Source: an uncultured Lachnospiraceae bacterium
Lineage (GTDB): Bacteria; Bacillota; Clostridia; Lachnospirales; Lachnospiraceae
Length of the DNA stretch: 64,000 bases
Reading direction: 5' to 3'
NCBI GenBank assembly: GCA_910579275.1
Contig: CAJTTO010000011.1
Location: 1 to 64,000 of the forward strand
Shown: piece by piece, positions 44,238 through 53,100 of the stretch
Numbering within the stretch: position 1 is the first letter of the stretch
Layout of the letters: every line of letters begins with the position of its first letter
Notes under the pieces: generated by a model
What the model was told of the DNA's origin: nothing
The model's input: the letters and a program-made list of their open reading frames with translations, nothing else
The model's database searches: none
Program-made: the position numbers and the translations under genes

Positions 44238-44675
44238 ATGGAATATTATAAGAAGGCAGATTTAAAAGTGGAGTGCATTGCCGCACAGGACGACTTGGAT
44301 TTTTTCGGAATTACGTTCGATGATATTCTGGACAGGACGCCGCAGGGGCTGCATTTCCTGAAAAAGGCAAAGGAGCTGTGCGCCATGACACAGAAAGTGG
44401 AATGGACGAATGTCGCGTACACGCTCAACATAACGATGCTTTCCGACGGCAGGGTATCGTTTGAATTCAGCGAGTGTCTGGAGGACTATATCGCTGGCCT
44501 GCAGCATTCGCTTGTCATGGCGGACAGTGAGACGCGCGGGCCGATTGAGGAGTTTATCCGTACACTTGAACAGTCTGATGAGGAGAGCGGCAGAAAACTG
44601 GTTGCGCACTTTGAACAGAATGTGAAGAATGTAAAAAGGGAACAGGAGACGACGAAAGATGAAAACAAACATTAA
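44238..44675 (+). CDS. MecA-like adaptor protein
   Basis: The 145-residue protein opens like MecA/YpbH adaptors: basic strands, then DDLDFFGITFDDIL (family pattern DL...GI...D.L), then HFLKKAKELC and a NITMLSDGRVSFEFSE strand. MecA proteins deliver substrates to the ClpC ATPase. The usual C-terminal ClpC-binding domain is not clearly visible and is replaced by a charged helical tail, so this may be a short or divergent form. ATG 44238 follows GGGAGG at 44225-44230. Its last 17 nt overlap the polysaccharide deacetylase gene, which implies coupled expression. Confidence 0.5.
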   Translation: MEYYKKADLKVECIAAQDDLDFFGITFDDILDRTPQGLHFLKKAKELCAMTQKVEWTNVAYTLNITMLSDGRVSFEFSECLEDYIAGLQHSLVMADSETRGPIEEFIRTLEQSDEESGRKLVAHFEQNVKNVKREQETTKDENKH

Positions 44676-45471
44676 AAAAATTTATACATGTTTTCCCGGG
44701 GGAAAGCACAAGGCACTGACCATGAGCTATGATGACGGCAAGCATGAGGACAGGCGCCTTGTCGAACTGTTTAACAAGTATGGCATCAAAGGAACTTTCA
44801 ATGTAAACAGCGGGCTGGAGGGGGATCCGGTTCGCATTCCGCAGGCGGAGTACAGGGAACTCTACCAAGGGCACGAGGTTGCGTGCCACACGGTATCGCA
44901 TCCGACAATCGGGCGCTGCCCATTGACCGGCGTTGCGCAGGAAATCATAGAGGATAGGAAACGGCTTGAGGAGATTATGGGGTATCCTGTGCGCGGGCTT
45001 GCATATCCGAACGGCTCTTTTTCAAAGGATATATGCGATATGCTTCCTGCGCTTGGCATCCGCTATGGCAGGGTTGTCGGCGACTCGGACGGCTTTTCGA
45101 TACCGGACAACTTTTTGCAGTGGAAAGCGACCTGCCACCACAATCATAACCTGATGGAGCTTGGGCAGCAGTTTGTGGGATTGGAAAAAAGACAGTATCT
45201 GTACCTGATGTACGTGTGGGGACACAGCTATGAGTTCACCAACAATGACAACTGGAACGTAATGGAGGACTTCTGCCGGCTTGCAGGAGGCAGGGACGAT
45301 ATCTGGTACGCCACCAATATTCAGATAGTGGACTATATGGATGTGGTCAAAATGGCACAGTTCGCGGCGGACGGCTCTTTTGTGTACAATCCCTGCGTGC
45401 AGAGTCTCTGGCTGTGCATCGACGACGAACAGTTTGTCGAGGTAAAAGGCGGGACGCAGGTTTCTTTGTAG
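44659..45471 (+). CDS. polysaccharide deacetylase (NodB fold)
   Basis: The 270-residue enzyme has the NodB-type motifs MSYDDG (Asp25/Asp26, catalytic base and metal ligand) and HTVSHP (metal-binding HxxxH), with further motifs around LAYPNG. Members remove acetyl or related groups from peptidoglycan, chitin-like or other sugars. There is no signal peptide or membrane segment, so it acts in the cytoplasm or on an intracellular substrate, unlike most wall deacetylases. It overlaps the MecA-like gene by 17 nt and has GGAG upstream within it. Confidence 0.8.
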   Translation: MKTNIKKIYTCFPGGKHKALTMSYDDGKHEDRRLVELFNKYGIKGTFNVNSGLEGDPVRIPQAEYRELYQGHEVACHTVSHPTIGRCPLTGVAQEIIEDRKRLEEIMGYPVRGLAYPNGSFSKDICDMLPALGIRYGRVVGDSDGFSIPDNFLQWKATCHHNHNLMELGQQFVGLEKRQYLYLMYVWGHSYEFTNNDNWNVMEDFCRLAGGRDDIWYATNIQIVDYMDVVKMAQFAADGSFVYNPCVQSLWLCIDDEQFVEVKGGTQVSL

Positions 45472-45490
45472 ACAGGAGATGCTGTTTTAT

Positions 45491-45528
45491 CTGATGCCGT
45501 AACAGGAAGCCGAAGGCTGAACGATTAC
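45491..45528 (+). mobile_element. truncated MITE family 1 right end (copy D)
   Basis: GATGCCGTAACAGG, AAGCCGAAGGCTGAA and CGATTAC match the right 38 bp of the family 1 element, with one change in the terminal repeat. The rest of the element is absent. It lies 20 bp after the deacetylase stop and could act as its hairpin terminator. Confidence 0.7.
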
Positions 45529-45658
45529 CATTTATTTTGGAAGAATTTACTGAAAATAATTCACATTTTTTGAATTGTATGCTAAACTGATATACAGGGA
45601 AGGGCAGGCTGGATCGAATGCAGCGCTGTCCGTATCAAAAATGGGGAAGGTGGAAACT

Positions 45659-45964
45659 ATGACGAAACAAAACAATGCATACAAAGCAGTACAACGAATC
45701 ATGCGCTTTCTGTTTGCCATGATGGCGGGGGCATTTATATCGGCGTTTTCGTTTGGCGCGTTTACGGCACAGGCAGCGGAGACGACAGTGGAAAGTGCCG
45801 CGGCAGTTAACGACGAGCAGGCACCGCTTGGGGAGAGTGCCGGTGACGATGGCGGCGGAGCCATGATACTTTTGATGGGCGGCATGCTGATTATCATTTT
45901 GGCAGTAGTGCTCTCGGTTGTCGGGACGTTTGTATCATCAGCAGCGATTGCAGATGAGCTTTGA
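45659..45964 (+). CDS. small exported membrane protein (101 aa)
   Basis: The product has a signal-like hydrophobic segment at about 16-38 ending in AQA-A, and a short acidic linker. A second, Gly/Ile/Val-rich transmembrane helix lies at about 68-95 with a short DEL tail. The family is not recognised. AAGGTGG precedes ATG 45659; longer in-frame starts upstream lack this. It is followed by a clear terminator, so it is a single-gene unit. A role at the membrane is likely but unspecified. Confidence 0.7.
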   Translation: MTKQNNAYKAVQRIMRFLFAMMAGAFISAFSFGAFTAQAAETTVESAAAVNDEQAPLGESAGDDGGGAMILLMGGMLIIILAVVLSVVGTFVSSAAIADEL

Positions 45965-45991
45965 TGGATGTGGATGAAATATGCTTTACCA

Positions 45992-46028
45992 ATAAGACGC
46001 AAATGGAATGGTTTGTGTCTTATTTTTT
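45992..46028 (+). terminator. rho-independent terminator
   Basis: ATAAGACGCAAA pairs with TTTGTGTCTTAT (one G-T pair) and runs into six Ts, 28 nt after the stop codon. It isolates the ATPase-TOPRIM-proS unit from upstream transcription. Confidence 0.8.
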
Positions 46029-46132
46029 CGGAAATATTTACTTTTAAAGAAGTTTTTGCTAGTATATAGAGAGTCAGGTAGAATTTTTGAGCAAAGACGT
46101 GCGAATCGTTCCATAGGGGATGGGAAAGGGCG

Positions 46133-47203
46133 GTGAAAAATACGGCTAGGCATATTGAAGATTTTAAGATCATATACTATCGCGGAATAAGGGATTTGGA
46201 ACTACAGGGTTTGAATGAAATTAACATATTAACCGGAAATAACAATAGCGGAAAGACAAGTGTACTCGAGCTGATATCGAGCCTTAGGAGCCCGTCAAGT
46301 CTATCGACGTGGATAAAAATGTGTAGGTTGACCAGAAACGGAAGCTATTACAAGGGGATTGTAAATTTATTTCCGGCGAATTTGAAAAACTTGTTTATTC
46401 AATATTGCTGTAATGCAGGGTATCGGAGTGTAGATGTAACTTTAGATGCAGAAATTCGTGAGACACGTATTTCGGAAAATGCTGTTTCAGAGGTGAATGG
46501 CTCGGATTTTCCAATAAGTTATGCGTCAAAAGACGGGTATCTTGATGCGAAATGCATCCATATAGAGGTGCGCACGAATTCTGATGCGGAAATAGCCTAT
46601 GACTTATTTGATTTTCAGACGAGGGTGCCAAAAGAGGAGGCTGGACAGAAAATATTTCCGACAGAATATGTTGCTCCGGGCGCACATTTGGATGGAAGCA
46701 TTTTTCTGGATGAGGTAATGGAAAGTCCGGCGTTATATAAGGATATGATGCGGATTTTGCATGAATTTGACAATAGTATTATGAATATTACGAAGTCAGG
46801 CAACGGAACGGAATACATGGTACTGTCCGATAAGTACGATAAGGCGATGCCGCTGGGCGTGTACGGCGATGGCATGAAAAAGGCGCTTCTTTTACTGGCA
46901 GCGGTGGTAAAGGCGAAAGACGGCATTCTGCTGCTGGATGAATTTGAGACTGCAATCCATACTTCTGCGATGAACAATATTTTTGCATGGATTTTGCGGA
47001 GTGCTCTGAAACTGAGTGTTCAGGTATTCCTGACCTCGCACAGTCTTGAGGCGATAGACAAAGTACTGAAGTGCGCCCCCGACCTGCAAGACAAGATCAA
47101 TTTGTATACCTTATATAATAAAGAAGAGAAAAACCTTGTAAGAAAAATGAGCTGTGCAGAAGCCATAAAGGCACAGGATGATTGGGGTGTTGAGTTACGG
47201 TAA
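46133..47203 (+). CDS. OLD-like AAA ATPase of an ATPase-TOPRIM pair
   Basis: The 356-residue ATPase has Walker A GNNNSGKTS at residues 35-43, a YGDGMKKAL signature-like loop, Walker B LLLDEFETAIH with Asp269/Glu270, and a LTSHSLEAIDKV loop. This is the head domain of the SMC/OLD-related ATPases found in defence pairs. It differs in sequence from the ATPase at 34312. The start GTG 46133 is the first that includes the opening strand (HIEDFKIIYY); AAAGGG is close upstream, which is not ideal. The next gene encodes a TOPRIM-type partner. A phage-defence role is inferred from family and pairing. Confidence 0.75.
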   Translation: MKNTARHIEDFKIIYYRGIRDLELQGLNEINILTGNNNSGKTSVLELISSLRSPSSLSTWIKMCRLTRNGSYYKGIVNLFPANLKNLFIQYCCNAGYRSVDVTLDAEIRETRISENAVSEVNGSDFPISYASKDGYLDAKCIHIEVRTNSDAEIAYDLFDFQTRVPKEEAGQKIFPTEYVAPGAHLDGSIFLDEVMESPALYKDMMRILHEFDNSIMNITKSGNGTEYMVLSDKYDKAMPLGVYGDGMKKALLLLAAVVKAKDGILLLDEFETAIHTSAMNNIFAWILRSALKLSVQVFLTSHSLEAIDKVLKCAPDLQDKINLYTLYNKEEKNLVRKMSCAEAIKAQDDWGVELR

Positions 47204-47961
47204 AGAATGGGATAATCCTCTGCGAGGGTTCCACGGATTATATATTATTGCAGTATTATATGCGAAAAGCCTGCGGATGGGAGGATACGGAAAAAGGACA
47301 GACAAAGCAGTTTAAACTGTCCGGTCAAAAATCAAGACTTCTGAAAAAGGGGAAAAACAACCTTACAATTGCGGCTGCAGGCGGATGCAGCAGAATGGCA
47401 GATGGTCTGGCAGAGGTCTTGAGAAAGAATTACATGGAATCTCCAGAAAGTAATGACATTTTTCATTCCATAGTCATTATCACAGACAGGGATGAGTCGG
47501 ATACGGAAACAAGTTTTATACAGAACATAGAAACTGTTTTAAAAAGTGAGAATGTCACCATGGACGAAAAAATCGTCAATAACCAATGGACGGGGGGCAA
47601 AATGACGATTAATGTGGGCATCGAGATCCGGATGCGGCTTCTGGTCATGGTCATTCCGTATGAGGAAAATGGGGCGATGGAAACATTTCTGCTAAACGCC
47701 ATCGCAAAGCAGGATATGTATGACGAAAGGATCATAGAAGAATGCAGCGATTTTATTGATAACACGGATAAGGAACGAAGATACTTGTCAAAGCGCAGGC
47801 TGATAACAAAGGCGAAATTTGATGCATTTTTCTGTGTGAGGACGGCGGCAGAGCAGTTCAATGAGAGAAGCAGTATCATAAAGAACATCCCTTGGGAGCG
47901 CTACACTGCGATTCAGAAAGATTTCAGGCTGCTTGAGGACATTACAGACAGTGATGAATAG
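47194..47961 (+). CDS. TOPRIM-domain partner protein, start codon missing
   Basis: The frame opened by the stop before 47194 encodes GIILCEGSTDYILL, which supplies the conserved first TOPRIM Glu (codon 47224) and Asp (47236). It continues through AAAGGCSRM and IVIITDRDESD, the second acidic cluster. TOPRIM proteins paired with OLD-like ATPases act as nucleases in defence systems such as PARIS. No ATG, GTG or TTG occurs before the EGxxD motif. The first usable start is TTG 47248, after it. One extra G in the GGG at 47209-47211 would give ATG-GGG-ATA and a normal N-terminus. The gene is thus either disrupted, started unusually, or affected by a sequencing error. It ends 15 nt before proS. Confidence 0.65.
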   Translation, partial: VTVKNGIILCEGSTDYILLQYYMRKACGWEDTEKGQTKQFKLSGQKSRLLKKGKNNLTIAAAGGCSRMADGLAEVLRKNYMESPESNDIFHSIVIITDRDESDTETSFIQNIETVLKSENVTMDEKIVNNQWTGGKMTINVGIEIRMRLLVMVIPYEENGAMETFLLNAIAKQDMYDERIIEECSDFIDNTDKERRYLSKRRLITKAKFDAFFCVRTAAEQFNERSSIIKNIPWERYTAIQKDFRLLEDITDSDE

Positions 47962-47976
47962 AAAGGAAGATGAAAA

Positions 47977-49419
47977 ATGGCAAATGACAACAAGAAACTG
48001 GTAGAGGAGATTACCTCCATGGAGGAGGATTTCGCGCAATGGTACACGGATGTCGTGAAGAAAGCGGAGCTGTGCGATTATTCGAGCGTAAAGGGCTGTA
48101 TGATTATCAAGCCTGCGGGGTATGCAATCTGGGAGCAGATTCAGCAGCAGCTTGACGCGGCGTTCAAGAAGACGGGTGTTGAGAATGTATACATGCCAAT
48201 GTTTATTCCGGAAGGACTGCTGCAGAAGGAAAAAGACCATGTGGAAGGCTTTGCGCCGGAGGTGGCGTGGGTGACGCACGGAGGTCTCGAACCGCTTCAG
48301 GAGCGGCTGTGTGTTCGTCCGACATCAGAGACGTTGTTCTGTGATTTTTATAAAAACGAAGTGCAGTCCTACCGCGACCTGCCCAAGGTGTACAACCAGT
48401 GGTGTTCCGTGGTGCGCTGGGAAAAAACGACCCGCCCGTTCCTGAGAAGCCGCGAGTTTTTGTGGCAGGAGGGGCACACTGTCCACGCCACAGCCGAGGA
48501 CGCGGAACAGAGAACGATTCAGATGCTGAACGTGTACGCGGATTTTGTGCGTGATGTGCTCGCAATTCCCGTTGTAAAAGGACAGAAAACAGAGAAAGAG
48601 AAATTTGCAGGCGCGGAATCCACCTACACCATCGAGGCGCTGATGCATGACGGAAAAGCCCTCCAGTCGGGCACAAGCCACAATTTCGGCGATGGATTCG
48701 CCAAGGCATTCGGTATCCAGTTTACGGACAAGGACAATACGTTAAAGTACTGCTACCAGACGTCGTGGGGGCTGTCAACCCGCATTATCGGGGCGGTTAT
48801 CATGGTACACGGTGATGACTCCGGACTCAAGCTTCCGCCAAAAGTAGCGCCGACCCAGATAATGGTCATCCCGATTCAGCAGAAAAAGGAGGGTGTGCTT
48901 GAGAAGGCATATGCGCTGAAAGAACGTCTGGCGGCAAAGGGCTTGCGCGTGAAGGTTGACGATACCGACAAGAGCCCAGGCTGGAAGTTCAGCGAGTGCG
49001 AGATGCGCGGCGTTCCGTTCCGGATTGAAGTCGGCCCGAAGGATATCGAGAACAATAAGTGTGTATTTGTGCGCCGCGATACAAGGGAAAAAATTGATGT
49101 GTGTCTGGACGAGGTTGAGACAAAGGCAGCGGAGCTGCTCGAGACAATTCAGTCAGATATGTACGAGGCAGCCAGAAAGCATCTGGAGACACATATCTAT
49201 GATGCAGCGGGCTGGGACGAGTTCTGCGATACCATCAACAATAAGCCCGGATTTGTCAAGGCGATGTGGTGCGGTGACCGCGCCTGCGAGGACAAAATCA
49301 AGGAGGAGCTGGCAGCGACAAGCCGCTGTATGCCATTTGAGCAGGAGCAGCTGAGTGAGACCTGCGTGTGCTGCGGCAGACCGGCGAAGAAAATGGTTTA
49401 TTGGGGCAGGGCGTACTAA
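47977..49419 (+). CDS. proS: prolyl-tRNA synthetase, archaeal/eukaryote-like type
   Basis: The 480-residue class II enzyme charges tRNA-Pro with proline. It lacks the bacterial insertion domain. It has motif 2 around RPTSET and WEKTTRPFLRSREFLWQEGHT, an anticodon-binding domain beginning PTQIMVIPIQ, and the C-terminal zinc-binding extension (MWCGDRAC, CVCCGRPAKKMVYWGRAY) of the archaeal-type enzymes common in Clostridia. Its ribosome binding site AAAGGAAG lies in the 15-nt gap after the TOPRIM gene. No promoter or T-box leader is seen directly upstream, so it probably depends on transcription from before the ATPase gene. Confidence 0.93.
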   Translation: MANDNKKLVEEITSMEEDFAQWYTDVVKKAELCDYSSVKGCMIIKPAGYAIWEQIQQQLDAAFKKTGVENVYMPMFIPEGLLQKEKDHVEGFAPEVAWVTHGGLEPLQERLCVRPTSETLFCDFYKNEVQSYRDLPKVYNQWCSVVRWEKTTRPFLRSREFLWQEGHTVHATAEDAEQRTIQMLNVYADFVRDVLAIPVVKGQKTEKEKFAGAESTYTIEALMHDGKALQSGTSHNFGDGFAKAFGIQFTDKDNTLKYCYQTSWGLSTRIIGAVIMVHGDDSGLKLPPKVAPTQIMVIPIQQKKEGVLEKAYALKERLAAKGLRVKVDDTDKSPGWKFSECEMRGVPFRIEVGPKDIENNKCVFVRRDTREKIDVCLDEVETKAAELLETIQSDMYEAARKHLETHIYDAAGWDEFCDTINNKPGFVKAMWCGDRACEDKIKEELAATSRCMPFEQEQLSETCVCCGRPAKKMVYWGRAY

Positions 49420-49463
49420 ATTTCTGCCTTTAATTATAGCATGGCATGAATAACAATAAGAGT

Positions 49464-49504
49464 AAAGCCAACATTGGAGTGGAAATTCCGGTGTTGGTTT
49501 TTTT
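49464..49504 (+). terminator. terminator of proS
   Basis: CCAACATTGGA pairs with TCCGGTGTTGG (G-T pairs allowed) and is followed by seven Ts. Confidence 0.8.
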
Positions 49505-49511
49505 ATGTGCG

Positions 49512-49722
49512 GTTCCGTGCAGAGGAACTAAGCCGCAAAGCGGCGCACGGGGCGCGCGGCGAGTAGAGGAGAAGGTCTTTCCCCTGTTCGATTGCGCAGG
49601 GGTGCGTAAGGAAATTGGCAGCTCTGTGCAGAGGAAGTATGCCGCTGTGCGGCGCATGGGGCACGCGGCGAGTCGGTAAAGTCTTCTCTGCCTGATTGTT
49701 CTGGAGGGCAGGAAATAGGCAG
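49512..49722 (+). repeat. GC-rich tandem repeat, two units of about 105 bp
   Basis: GTGCAGAGGAA at 49517 recurs at 49626, and the matching continues through GCCGC...GCGGCGCA.GGGGC.CGCGGCGAGT to an AGGAAAT.GGCAG end. The units differ by small indels and encode no convincing protein. Each contains GC-rich inverted repeats. The block is much richer in GC than the very AT-rich sequence that follows. Nature unknown. Confidence 0.6.
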
Positions 49723-49739
49723 CGTTGCGCACTAAGGTG

Positions 49740-49969
49740 TGCATTATTTCGGTTGAAAGTACTTACGTAAAATATGTAAAAAATGGAAAAAATATTTGCA
49801 ATCTGCTCCATTTTACCGAATGTTTTTATTGCAAAGTCAAATTATTTAAAATTAAAAACGTAAAAAATGGTGCCATCTAAAAAATTGCATCTATACAAAA
49901 TAGACAAAAATAGATGCTAAAATTCGTTGTATAAAAAACAAAATATTCAAATAAATGTGAAAATCGAAG
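49740..49969. other. AT-rich spacer without recognised features
   Basis: I see no gene, repeat or RNA here. It is strongly AT-rich with A-tracts and leads into the promoter of the pectinase gene, so it may serve as an upstream activating or bendable region. Confidence 0.4.
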
Positions 49970-49998
49970 TTGAAATTGTTCAATTTATCTGATATAGT
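49970..49998 (+). promoter_or_regulatory. promoter of the giant pectinase gene
   Basis: TTGAAA at 49970-49975 and TATAGT at 49993-49998 are 17 bp apart. The leader to the start codon is about 135 nt and shows no strong hairpin. Confidence 0.6.
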
Positions 49999-50137
49999 AA
50001 ACCTACATTATTTTTTTAACATTAGATGTAAGAGCTTACAAATGTGTAACATTTATCCACATCCATGAGAGAATTTTCAAATCCGGATAAGCGGCTGCTG
50101 AAAGAATGAGTAGTGGATTGGAAAGCAAGGAGGTAGT

Positions 50138-53100
50138 ATGAGAAAGGACAAAGGTAAAATCAAGAAACGGATTATGGCGATTGTACTGTCCGTTGCCATG
50201 ACGATGTCAAACATGACAGTTTTTGCCAGCGAAGCAGCTCCGGATACCGGGGAGGAGATTCAGACAGCCGTTGATGAATCCACAGAGCCGGAGAACGTAC
50301 AGGAAAGCGCCGAGACTGGCGGGGAAACGCAAAGCAGTCCGGCAAGTTCGGAGAAAGCGCCGGATGAAAGCACGGAGCATGTTTCACAGACGGAGGAAAG
50401 TAAGGACGACAGTGAGGAGACGTCTGTGACAGAGCAGGAAAGTGAAAAGGAAAGCGAAAGCGTGACAAGGACTGAGGAATCTACTCAGACAGAGACGAAT
50501 ACAGAGAAAGAGACGAATACAGAGACGGAGACGAATACAGAGACAGAAACTGCGTCGGAAACGGAAACAGAATTGGAAACGGAAGAGACACTGGAAAGGA
50601 ACGCCGACTACAGCGGAGACCTTTATGTTTCTCCCAGAGGAAAAAGTGACGGTGCCGGAACAAGCGACAGCCCGCTGGATCTGGTGACAGCCATCTCAAA
50701 TATTGAGTCGGGGAAGTCTGTCATTATGCAGGGCGGCACATACGCATTTTCCAGCCGTATTGAGATTAAGGAAAGCAATTCAGGAACCAGCGGGAATCCG
50801 AAAACCATAAAAGCGGATGGCGATGCGGAAGTAGTGCTTGATTTTTCGGAAATGGCGCTAGGATCCAGCAACCAAGGTGTACTTCTTGCCGGAGACTATT
50901 GGCAGATTGAGGGCATCACGGTAAAAGGCGCGGGCGACAATGGTATGCTTATCAAGGGCAGCTATAACACGATTGACAATTGCGTGTTTACAGAGAATAG
51001 AGATACAGGTCTGCAGATTTGCGGGGACAAAGGGAGCACATACAGCGACTGGCCAAGCAATAATACCATAAAGAACTGTACGTCATTTCTTAATTATGAC
51101 AATGGCGACACCAAAGGCGAAAATGCAGACGGATTTGCGGCAAAGCTTGCCTGCGGTGACAACAATGTATTTGACGGATGTATTGCGTACAGCAACAGTG
51201 ATGACGGATGGGATTTGTATTCCAAGTTCACGGAGTACGGAAACAAAATCGGCGTGGTAACCGTAAAAAATTGTGTTGCCTTCAACAATGGATTTATGTT
51301 TGATGCCGCAGGCAATGCGATCGACTCCGAAGCCGGTGACGGAAACGGATTTAAACTGGGCGGCACAGCGGCAGAAGACAAGGGCAAGGATAATTTTACG
51401 GCCCATATTGTTGAGAACTGCGTTGCGTTTAACAATGCGCTTCATGGTTTTACGGACAACGAAAACCGCGAGGCGATTCAGTTGACGAATTGTACATCCT
51501 ACAACAATGGATTGGATTCGATCAGTGGCAGCAAATACAGCAACTTTAAAATGTATCGTGCAAGCGAAGGAAGGAATAGGGGGCTGCTCTCACTGGCAGT
51601 CAGCGCCAATGAATATTTAGGCGATGATTCGTTCAACGGTACGCTTTCGAACAGCGTTGTTGTAAAATCCAATAAAATGTATTCCGTGACACAGCAGACA
51701 ATTGGTTCCGCGGGAGCAGACGGGACATCCATTAACACGGGCGCAGAGGGAACCAGTGAACTGACGGCATCTGCAGGTGATTTTGTCAGCATAAAAATGC
51801 CGGAGGCAGATTATGACGTGCACAGAACGATGAGAAATGCGGATGGAGGCATTGATTTAAAAGGCTTTTTGACGATTAAGAGCAGCAGTGCGTTGAGAAA
51901 CCTCGGTGTCGGTGCGTCATTGACTTCGTTTACAGGCAATGAGGCAGGAGATGCGGCGGATGAATCGGATGCGTTGGAACCGGCACAAAAAAATAAGATT
52001 GACATGTACGATTTTGGAGTAGAACAGTTTGATAGTGAAATATATAACAATAGGCTGTCGGTGGACGTAATTAATGGTTGGTATAACCCAGATGATCCTA
52101 ACATAAAGGTTGGCCAGGCAGATTCAACTAACAATTATGTAAACCGAGATGTCATTGTATCAGAGGGCAGTGCAGAGCTGTTTAAAATACATTCTGCATC
52201 TACTAAGAAAATCAGAGTATACACGGATAACACAAATGTTACACGACAACAGACAAAGACATTAAAAAGTATTGATGAAAAAACAATCTACCATGGAGCG
52301 ATAGCTTGTAACGGAACACAAAATATAGATAGTTTTTATTTTGAGTTTGACCTTACTGCAGGTGATATTGTTACGGCATATGTGTCGACAGACAGCGCTT
52401 CATTGACGTATAAGTTTGTTCAGGTTGACGATGCAGATAATTTCCAGACATATGCATATAATTCGGATTCCAGTCATGTAGAAGAAGCCGTATTTTATGC
52501 AACAAAGACAGGGAAGTATCGCTTGGGGCAGGAGGGTTCGTCTGGTAAGTTTAAAGTGGCAAGAGTATCTGTCGAGCATCCCGCAGAGATAACGGTTGCA
52601 GGCAGTGTGACGGCACCGTCCGCACTCGCAAACTATTCTGTAACGTTTGAAAATCAGACAACAAAGGAAGTGAAGACAGCTGCTGTCACAAACGGACAGT
52701 ACAGCATCGCGCTTCAGAATAAGTACGCCTACAAAGTAGGGGTCAGCGAAAACGGTTATGTTGTGACAGGCGGGAAGGATGTTCTTGACCTTACATCCTA
52801 CACATCAGCGTCAAAGACACATGACTTTACTGTAAAAAGCGTTGAGCTTGTAGACGTAAGCGGAAGCTTCACAGGCATTGATGCGGCTGCACTGGCGAAA
52901 ATGGATATCACGCTGGAAAACAGCGAGAGCGTGTACATGCCTGAAATAACGATGAATGGCACGAGCTACAGCACAAAGCTTGAAAAGGGTGTAGTGTATA
53001 CAGTTAAGGCGGCGGATAAGGAAGAACAGTATGCGGTTGACGATTATTCGCTGACGACAACAACGATCTCCGCGGCAGCTGCGGCGACTGACAAGAATAT

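Noticed and set aside
47962..47976. T-box leader for proS
   Set aside because: Only 15 nt separate proS from the upstream gene, and no T-box stem or antiterminator is visible before it.
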